A stretch of 64,000 nucleotides of DNA from assembly GCF_000001735.4 (NCBI RefSeq), contig NC_003075.7, forward strand, positions 16,803,001 through 16,867,000, read 5' to 3'. Positions 56,408-64,000 of the stretch are shown in pieces. Made by a program: the position numbers and the translations under genes. Under the pieces are notes generated by a model, which saw only the letters and a list, made by a program, of their open reading frames with translations, did not search any database and was not told the origin of the DNA. Numbering within the stretch: the first letter of the stretch is position 1; each line of letters begins with the position of its first letter. This DNA comes from Arabidopsis thaliana. Lineage: Eukaryota; Streptophyta; Magnoliopsida; Brassicales; Brassicaceae.

Positions 56408-57711
56408 GAGAAACTCAAACTTCTTGTTTTTTTTGTGGTTTCATTCCTTTGTTCGTTTTCTTTTAATATAACTTTCTTCTTCTCTTTATATGTTTTTTGT
56501 TTTGTATAATTTCTCTTTTTTTTTTGGGGGGACCTATGATATATTGATTTAACCATCGAGTTCATTTGTTGCTTATTAAGAATGTCTATGTAGCGATGAA
56601 TTGACTAACAAAGATGTTGCATCTTCTTATTTTAGACTTTGAATTTTGAATGTTCTTTTGATGTTTTGATATTATTGCTAGATGTCAGTTGGTTTGGGTT
56701 TAGATCAAATTTGGTTTTGGGTTTGTTTCGGTTGCTAACAAAAAGTTTTAATATCTATTTCTATCAGAATTTAATTTATTTTAACTAAAAAATGGTAATT
56801 AGTATTTGATCGAATCTAGAAAATTACTAGATCCCATAATTTACGAGTTAGTAGTACGTATGTCTAAATTGCAAATTTTGTTTATCCCTCTTTTTAATGA
56901 TAGTTCATTTGTTTCTTGTCGGTTAATACAAAATTATTTTCTTGTTAAAAATATAAATGTTTCTGTCGGTTGTTTTTGTCAGCGTCATGTAGATATAGTG
57001 CAGTTACATTATACTTTATTGACTATCATATGAGTTTTTTTAGTATACCTGGTCAAAATATAACATGAAGTTCCTATTTTAGACATGTCATTGTCAATGT
57101 ATTTATTCAAGTAATAAATTTAGGTTTGATAGAAACCAAAATACCCTAAATGGTGAAACTGAAATTTCACTGTCATATAAATTAAAAAATAAAAATTTAC
57201 TCTAGTTAGTAGTAATTCTAAAAAGCGACATGGCCAGATGGGTTTTTAACTTTCAGACCACATGTGACGTACATGACTTCGTAGCTTTGTCTTTAGAGAA
57301 TTTGCGTGTACTTCTGTGTCACACGTTCCATATCACCACGTGGATCTACACGTGACACCCTGTATCCAATCGTTGAATCCATTCAAAAATATTTGTTTCG
57401 TTGTAATTTTCTTATTAGCTAATTGTTTCTTAGCAAATAAAAAATGGATTAGATGAAGAAAAAACTTACCATTCAACAAAAAACAAGTACATCACTTTAT
57501 TGCATCTATGAATCCAAAATATCAAACTTTCTTCTACACAACAACTGCGAATAAACCCATATATGTATTATGTATATATTTAACAATATATAACATAAAT
57601 TTTAAAACACATCCAAAAAAGGAAACAACAATGTGATTCTTCTACCGAAAATGGTAATGCTGACCAAATCTTGAAAAAAAGAGTCATTTTTTCTGTAGAC
57701 AATGGTAGTCA
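56408..57711. other. Convergent spacer between the SRPK-like gene and the minus-strand unknown gene
   Basis: Both 3' UTRs and AT-rich DNA; no gene seen. ABA-response-like cores (ACGTG/CACGTGG) occur near 57338-57354, but no promoter is expected here. Confidence 0.5.
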
Positions 57712-58713
57712 CTATGACCGTACGGCTTTGTTCTGCTTCACACATTCTGGTGCCTTTATGTCCTGGCATTTCCAAGACGACGATCCTGCTATGACCGTGA
57801 TCGCACCACCGTCTTCCTGCGGCTGAGCCACCGGTAATGGAGACGCGGAGGAAGTTCCGTTTTCTTGATTTCTAGAATTACAAATGCTCAAAGGAAGCTT
57901 CTTTAGCTTCACTCTTCCTCTTCTTTTAACCAATGAGTTGCTTTCTTCCCCTGATTTCTCCATCATCAGCATCGAATCCGCTTCATCCCTGTTTGATCTA
58001 GCTATCTCTAATCCTTCATAGGAGCTGTCTGAATCCACAACTCCAGCAATGTCTTTCATAGAACCGGTCACTATAATACTACTACTCCCACCTTCAACTA
58101 CGCTCTTGTTCTTCTTCTGCTTCTTGTATCTCTGACCATTCTCCTCGCTAGTTCTCAAGACTCTAGGATACGACGTATTGTCTATAGCTCGATGCAACCT
58201 ACGCGCTAAATCATCTTCCTCGTCTCTTAGCTGCCCCTTTGAATACAAGAGCTCGACGGGGACATGTTTCTTCTGCTTGTTCTTCCTAGGAGACCTCTCC
58301 TTGCAATCAGCCATTGCTTCTTTAGGAAAAGAATCAACCAATTCCAATGCCCTCTTAGCCGCAGCAATCGCCTTAGCGGAAATCAAAGCCTTCTCGTTAG
58401 CAATAGCTCTCGCAGCCTTTGCAGCTTTAACCGCTAAAGCAGCTGCAGATCTCGTTGCCTCCACGAGCTCTTCAGGTGACTGGTCATTGTTGAAAGGAGA
58501 AGATAACAAGTTGCCGAGATGGGTCTGAACATTGGTGGAAGCAGAGGAAGATCCGTTTGAGTTTGAAGTAGAGGAAGAAGAAGCGAAATCTGAAGGAGAA
58601 GATCCATTAATGCCGTTGGAGTTAAATTTCTTGAATCCAGCAAGTAATCGTTTTCGAGGAGGGAGATGCGAATCGGAATCGAGCTGATTCATGTCACACG
58701 GATTCGTCTCCAT
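57712..58713 (-). CDS. Unknown serine- and lysine-rich nuclear-type protein (At4g35510-type)
   Basis: A single coding exon of 333 aa. The start METNPCDMNQLDSDSHLPPR is followed by a basic patch (PPRKRLLAGFKKFNSNG) and a Ser/Asn-rich tract. An alanine-rich helix (AAALAVKAAKAARAIANEKA, ISAKAIAAAKRALELVD) is the most conserved-looking part. Later there are basic clusters (RKNKQKKHVP, RYKKQKKNKS, VKRRGRVKLKKLPLSICNSR) that would act as nuclear localisation signals. I recall it being described as PHD-finger-like, but I see no Cys/His pattern for a PHD finger in this sequence. A 5' UTR intron is likely at 58734-59186 (minus-strand donor AAG/GTAAAA, acceptor GATTTAG), with the first exon in the GA-rich leader to about 59365. 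Confidence 0.8.
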   Translation of the reverse strand: METNPCDMNQLDSDSHLPPRKRLLAGFKKFNSNGINGSSPSDFASSSSTSNSNGSSSASTNVQTHLGNLLSSPFNNDQSPEELVEATRSAAALAVKAAKAARAIANEKALISAKAIAAAKRALELVDSFPKEAMADCKERSPRKNKQKKHVPVELLYSKGQLRDEEDDLARRLHRAIDNTSYPRVLRTSEENGQRYKKQKKNKSVVEGGSSSIIVTGSMKDIAGVVDSDSSYEGLEIARSNRDEADSMLMMEKSGEESNSLVKRRGRVKLKKLPLSICNSRNQENGTSSASPLPVAQPQEDGGAITVIAGSSSWKCQDIKAPECVKQNKAVRS

Positions 58714-60276
58714 TTTTGAATCAAGCTAAAAACCTAAATCTGAGAAACAAGAACACGAAGTTGTTGTGTCTTAATATCGGATTAAAATGGATCGGAATTC
58801 GAATTATGGATGAGATCAGCTCGATGATAACACTATGGAACAACAAATCAGAGTAAAATACATCACGAGGAGTCAGCAGCTGAATCATTTCAGATTACAA
58901 GAGTCCAAAAAACCAATTCCGTTTTCAATAAAGATCGATATTTTAAGCAATAACATGAATCGATCCTTCAAACCCATAAATCAAATAAGCATCCCAAAAA
59001 TTACATAATTTAAAAGCAGAAATTTTTGACAAGAAGAGCTGAATTACTCGATCATAAGGTGATCGATGAATAATAGGAATCACACAGCATTGAAAGAAGA
59101 AGAATCATAAATCACATGTATAAAACAAATTTTAAAAAAAGAGAGTATAACACGATGAACAACAGAACAAGCAAATTCGGTTTTACCTTGGCGTGTCCTT
59201 TAGAGTGTTGAATTGTCGTAGTTTTGAAGTTACCTTATCATTTAGGAAGAAAAGAGAGAGAAAGAGGAAGATGAGAGAGTTTAGGAGAAAGGAAATTAGG
59301 GTTTGCAGAGAGAAAGGAGGAGGAGGAGGATGAAGAAGACAAGAGAATTTTGTTCCGATTTTCATTTTTATATGTAAACCCTACAAATCAATCTTTCTTT
59401 CTTTAATTTTTTCTTTTAAATTAATTAAGGGACAATTAATGATCACATAGTAATTTTGATTGACATTTGTTGTTTCTTACAGTTATCTCTTACCTTAGAA
59501 AATTAACCAGCTGGTCTCATGCTTTCCGTTATTATTACATCCCTCCGTCTAACTATAATAACGGCCGTCATTTATTTCTCTTTACGGAGTTACCTTTATC
59601 TTTTTACGTCGGAGTTAATTTCATTTTTATTACATAGAAAAGAGTCAAACATGATTCGATCTTGTGTCTTAAAAGAGAGTTATACTTGCAAATTTGTATC
59701 AGAATTTTAGATCATGTGTGTAATCGACATACAAATGGAACCACCTTATTATTTGACGTGTTTTAGATTTTTTTATGGTGGATGGATATTAAAGCAACGT
59801 GGTTGATCCAAGATCTTAGTTTTGGGGAAAAAAAAGAATTCGACAAAATAATTAAATTAATCTGATAGAATTATGATCATTAGTCCCTACTTTGGTGAAA
59901 AACTAATATGTTTGGCAGAGACAGTCAACTTCACCATCCACTTGCCGTATCATTCTCAAATCTCAATAGACCCCAACAAAGTTAATGATATCATTTTATA
60001 CAAAGAAATTTATGGAATTATTACATCGTAATTATCAACAGTGTGACCAAAACAATATCATAAAAAAAATATCATCAACACTGTAGGGAAAATATATCAA
60101 CAATTCAACACCATTTAGACCTTTTTTTTGTCGTTCTTTTTAATTAATATTATCATTCGTCATTAAAGAATTTTATAACGTATTTTAAGATTCACTTCTT
60201 CTTGGAAGGATTTTGTTTAAATTATAGATAAAATAGTTTGTTTGTTGTCCACAATAGATAAAACTAGATTTTAACC

Positions 60277-60290
60277 CGCGGTATACCGCG
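60277..60290. repeat. Perfect 14-bp palindrome CGCGGTATACCGCG
   Basis: GC-rich self-complementary sequence preceded by ACTAGATTTTAACC in very AT-rich DNA. The context TTAACCCG recurs at 60787 followed by a weaker inverted partner (TTAACCCGTATTAAAACGG). Such hairpins near the ends of non-autonomous transposons are common in this genome, but I could not fix element borders. Confidence 0.7.
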
Positions 60291-61740
60291 AGACGATTTA
60301 TTTTTAAAAAATAATATATATTAAAACTTGCAAATTTTATTTTTATAAAATATTTTTATTTTACAGTTTATAATTATTATTAGGTAACGCTATACTACGA
60401 ATCCATGAGATAATTGTTAAAAAACTGAAGTTTTAATCCCTACTTAAACAGCATATTAATAATATTTTAAAATTTTATAAATATTGATTCAAATACATCC
60501 ACCATATAACCTAATTCCAAAATAAAACCCGTTCTTTAATTTTTTTACCCGTCCCGTGATTTTTTTTTTAAAGTAGTAATTTTTAAAATTTAAGAATTAT
60601 TTTTTATATATAAAAGTTTTGCACATTGTATCATTCTCTAATACATTTATATTTTATTGTTTAATTTTATATATAGTAACATTATACATACCACATAACA
60701 TTTTTGGTTTTATATAATCTTTTCTAAATTAGGATGATTTGATATGTTTAATATTAGTGGTCTTAAAAAATAATTAATTAAAGATTTAACCCGTATTAAA
60801 ACGGTGGATTAATTATATTTTACTTTTTTATTAATGTTGATTCAAAAACCCGTCCCTCCAAATTCGTCTTGCCAAAAAATCATTTATTTTATTAATATTA
60901 ATTTTATTAATGATATGACTCTGAATTATATTCTAAACATTTTAGCTAATAACATCGGAGTGCACCATATTTATTTAATAGGGGAATGTAGCATATGACC
61001 CGAATACACTTTTATCCAAATCCACCAAAAAAGTCTTGCAAAAATACTATAGAGATAAGAAACGATAGTCGGTTTTGATAGGTATAAGATTAGCAAATAT
61101 ATTAGTTAGCTTAAATTAGTTAAAGAATACAAATTGAAAAGGTATATTACATTATTCGAATATAGTATCAAAACTTATATAACACAGAGATTTGATAAAA
61201 TTTTAATTGTTGAATACTTTTTTTTGTGCTAATTTTTATGTGATTAAGATTTAATTGATTTCATGTGTATGTTTTGTTGATATTATCTATATTGTTTAGT
61301 GTTTAAGATTATACGCTTGTAGTTTGATTGTTAATTTAAGAGTTTCACTTGTAGTATTCCATCTTGTATTAATATCGATCTAAACCGTCAATTCTAGGAT
61401 TTTCCAGCTTTTATTAAAAATTGAATCACATCTAATATGTTATTAATTATTGTAGTATATAAGATTATAAATTTTCAATATAATATGTATGAAATTGAAT
61501 ATAAATATTTCAAATTATGACCCGTTACTCAGTAGAAAGTTTTCTTAAATCTATTTTTCACCCGTTATAATATTTTTTCATGTATTGAACAGTTTATATT
61601 CGTTTTTAAAAATTCAAATTGTAGCATATGCAAAATAACTCTAATTCTTTTTTTATAATGATGATATTATTTTTCCGCAAAAATAAAATCATATAAAGAT
61701 GAGAAGTGAACTATAATAATTAATAAAAAATCAATATGAT

Positions 61741-61930
61741 AATTTAGATATCAAATATAATTTGTTGATTTTAATTGGTTACTTTTTTGAAAATTAATAA
61801 TGTATTTCGTTTTTTAATTAAATTAAATTAATTAAAATTTAGATATCAAATCTTATATGTTGATTTTGATTGATTATTATTTTTGGAAAATAATAATGTA
61901 TTTCGTTTTTAATTAAATTTAATTAATTAA
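61741..61930. repeat. 95-bp tandem duplication
   Basis: Copies start AATTTAGATATCAAAT at 61741 and 61836. Each continues with a TTGTTGATTTTAATTGGTTA-like stretch and ends in AATAATGTATTTCGTTTTT plus AATTAAATTAA runs. They differ at a modest number of sites. Confidence 0.8.
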
Positions 61931-62253
61931 ATTAGTATTTGATTTTTTAATCCTTAAAGAGATAAATTAATTTACTCTTTAAAATTTTATTTCTAATGGC
62001 ATACCTATGTAATTACTTACAAAAATTAAGGTTACATTTAAAATGTACTTCCCAAATAATATAGTAGGATGATAGGTTCAATAATTTGGCATATATATTA
62101 AATCTTGTGACTTTTCTTTAAGGGGCAATTTTTTGTGTGTGTTGTGTTTTGTATGAAATATAACTTAAGAGGGGTAAAAAGCTTTAAGGTGGGTTATCTC
62201 TAAATAAATTATATGTGTGTATAAGCCAAAAACTAAAACGCCGTCGTTTAGCT

Positions 62254-62262
62254 AAACCCTAA
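62254..62262 (+). promoter_or_regulatory. Telo-box upstream of MLH3
   Basis: AAACCCTAA lies 226 bp upstream of the ATG. Telo-boxes bind TRB/TBP-type factors and are common in genes of dividing cells. Position is suggestive only. Confidence 0.45.
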
Positions 62263-62487
62263 CCCCCAAATTGCGATTTTCCCTCCAGTTCCACACAGTT
62301 GCTGAACTTTCCCGTTAAGAGCGAGCGTGAGATTATGTTGCGAAAGGCGATGCCTTTTTCTCAATTTCATGTCTAATGGCGATAATCAGCTTTGCAGTCT
62401 CCAGTAATTGATACCCGCGGGATTTTCTTCTTACAAATTTGGGTCTAGGGTTTTTGTTTCTCGGTGTCTCAGTCCGATAATCCTGAG

Positions 62488-63930
62488 ATGAAGACGATCA
62501 AGCCCTTGCCGGAAGGAGTTCGTCACTCCATGCGTTCTGGAATTATCATGTTCGACATGGCGAGGGTCGTGGAAGAACTCGTCTTCAACAGTCTCGATGC
62601 TGGGGCGACCAAGGTTCCACATATATCAGTTCCTCCTTCTTCGATTTCTTCTGGGTTTGGAACAATTCTGCTTATCGATATCTCTATATTCAGGTGTCTA
62701 TCTTCGTGGGTGTTGTTTCATGCTCTGTGAAAGTTGTGGATGATGGTGAGTATATAGCTTCAAAATCATTACTTTTACCTTTGTACTAATCATTGAATCC
62801 TAATTTGGAAATATTTCATTGACTTTGGTTTCAGGATCAGGCGTTTCAAGAGATGATTTGGTTTTGTTGGGAGAAAGATATGGTAAGTTCTGGCTCTTTT
62901 TTGTTCTCTCATTATGATTTTCGATCTGATGAGAAACTAATCATGAGCAATGTGTAAAAGCAGCTACTTCAAAGTTTCACGACTTCACCAACGTGGAGAC
63001 AGCTAGTGAAACTTTTGGATTTCGTGGAGAGGCCTTAGCTTCAATATCAGATATCTCGTTACTGGAGGTTAGGACAAAAGCTATTGGGAGGCCTAATGGT
63101 TATCGAAAGGTTATGAAGGTATGGGATGTCTTTTGATGCGACTCAACACTCCTACATAGTTTCTGTGGCGTTGGTTATGGTTTTAAACTTCTGAAAACGC
63201 TTTTCAGGGATCCAAGTGTCTACATCTTGGAATTGATGATGATAGAAAAGACTCTGGCACGACGGGTAATGTGTCTTTTGTCACCATTGCTTTTTCTATT
63301 ATGCTTACCAATTGTGATAGTGAAGCATTAAGTACAATTTTCAGACACTATTTGTGCTATACGATAGAGAAATGTGTTCGATTTTTGGCTAACATTGGCA
63401 CATGCATGATTAATATCTGATCTTGACCTGGTTGATGCAGTAACTGTCCGAGATCTATTTTACAGTCAGCCAGTGAGACGAAAATATATGCAATCCAGGT
63501 TCGTTTCTTAGACACTTACTTTTTAGATTAAGACATCTGAATTTTAATCTATCTTCGCCTTGTCTCAAGTTTTTTTGACATGCGACCATGTTTTTTCTTT
63601 GCAATGGTAGCCCCAAGAAAGTTTTGGAATCTATCAAAAAGTGTGTGTTCCGGATTGCCCTTGTGCACTCCAATGTTTCCTTCAGTGTTCTTGATATCGA
63701 AAGGTGCGTTCCTACTTTCATTTAAATATCTTTATGAAATCCGCCCTTCTGATCGTTTCCTTGTTACAGTGATGAAGAGCTTTTCCAAACCAATCCTTCT
63801 TCTTCAGCATTCTCACTACTGATGAGAGATGCAGGGACCGAAGCTGTAAATTCGCTTTGTAAAGTAAACGTTACAGATGGCATGCTGAATGTCTCTGGGT
63901 ATGTATCTGGTCCTGGAGATAGTTTAAAGG
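62488..63930 (+). CDS. MLH3: DNA mismatch repair protein MLH3, 5' part (3' end outside window)
   Basis: Eight exons seen: 62488-62613, 62694-62745, 62835-62882, 62964-63118, 63208-63265, 63441-63498, 63611-63703 and 63770-63930, all in phase; the intron after 63930 (GTAGGT) runs towards the window end. The start is the ATG at 62488 (MKTIKPLPEGVRHSM). The GHKL ATPase motifs are present: ELVFNSLDAGATKV (motif I), VVDDGSGVSRDDL (motif II, split by an intron) and TFGFRGEALASISD (motif III). The MutL transducer part follows (VRDLFYSQPVRRKYMQ). MLH3 pairs with MLH1 as an endonuclease that resolves meiotic recombination intermediates into crossovers (established knowledge). The C-terminal endonuclease and MLH1-binding domains lie beyond the window. 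Confidence 0.93.
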
Positions 63931-64000
63931 TAGGTTACTTGCTCCACTTGTGGGATTCAATATTTATCTCCCTTTTTTGTCAGATCGTAACTTTGAGCCT

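Larger units (their letters stand above)
59371..62487. other. AT-rich spacer upstream of MLH3, probably old transposon debris
   Basis: No gene supported. It contains a perfect 14-bp palindrome in an ACCCG-rich context (60277-60290), scattered ACCCGT phrases (60549, 60791, 61519, 61560) and a 95-bp tandem duplication (61741-61930). A telo-box AAACCCTAA at 62254-62262 marks the MLH3 promoter end. Confidence 0.5.

Noticed and set aside
59900-62200. Calling the MLH3 upstream spacer a Helitron or a named MITE
   Set aside because: I could not find paired ends (TC..CTRR hairpin or TIRs with a target duplication), so no class can be assigned.

Overview
The window is nuclear DNA of a flowering plant. 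The genes have many short GT-AG introns, AT-rich spacers, and site II (TGGGCY/GGCCCA) and telo-box promoter motifs. Gene order and near-identical proteins that I recognise (CPK5, XCP1, BIG4, AHL25, TKPR1/DRL1, CLC-E, AKR2A, NTRB, PIRL4, RHA3B, MLH3) place it on the lower arm of Arabidopsis thaliana chromosome 4, around At4g35310 to At4g35520. That placement is from memory and no search was run.

Layout. 0-9 kb: 3' part of the calcium-dependent kinase CPK5, a small unknown gene on the minus strand, a nucleotide-sugar transporter, and the xylem protease XCP1. 9-16 kb: a DUF89 phosphatase (minus) and a PWP1-like WD40 gene (plus) sharing one divergent promoter, then a probable five-exon mini-gene for a coiled-coil protein. 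16.9-23 kb: the ARF-GEF BIG4. 23.6-29.5 kb: a doubtful small ORF, a degenerate AT-rich tandem array, the AT-hook protein AHL25, and an 877-bp element with 222-bp terminal inverted repeats. 29.5-38.8 kb: AP-1 sigma adaptin, TKPR1 (minus), CLC-E (minus) and AKR2A, the last two divergent over a site II promoter. 39-50 kb: NTRB, PIRL4, a long repeat-bearing spacer between convergent genes, and RHA3B (minus). 52.9-64 kb: mitochondrial L11, an SRPK-like kinase, an unknown serine-rich gene (minus), a 3-kb AT-rich spacer, and the 5' part of MLH3, which runs off the window.

The genes are independent nuclear transcription units, not a pathway cluster. Themes are signalling (CPK5, SRPK-like), trafficking and targeting (BIG4, AP-1 sigma, AKR2A), anther wall and xylem differentiation (TKPR1, XCP1), plastid and mitochondrial function (CLC-E, L11, NTRB) and meiosis (MLH3). 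From memory, several have paralogues on chromosome 2 near At2g17290-At2g17420, the usual signature of an ancient whole-genome duplication.

Exon coordinates were built by hand. For most complete genes the summed exons are a multiple of three; several lengths (BIG4 1706 aa, CLC-E 710, XCP1 355, PIRL4 549, AP-1 sigma 162) agree with what I remember of the proteins. The exception is the sugar transporter, whose fifth exon is one base short.

The best leads are: three tiny insertions ending in ACC plus an A-run, each flanked by 15-19-bp direct repeats; the long-TIR element with a detached terminal fragment beside it; the apparent frameshift in the transporter; a GC-AG intron in TKPR1; an initiator ATG alone on its coding exon in AP-1 sigma; and a tracheary-element motif 122 bp upstream of the XCP1 start codon.
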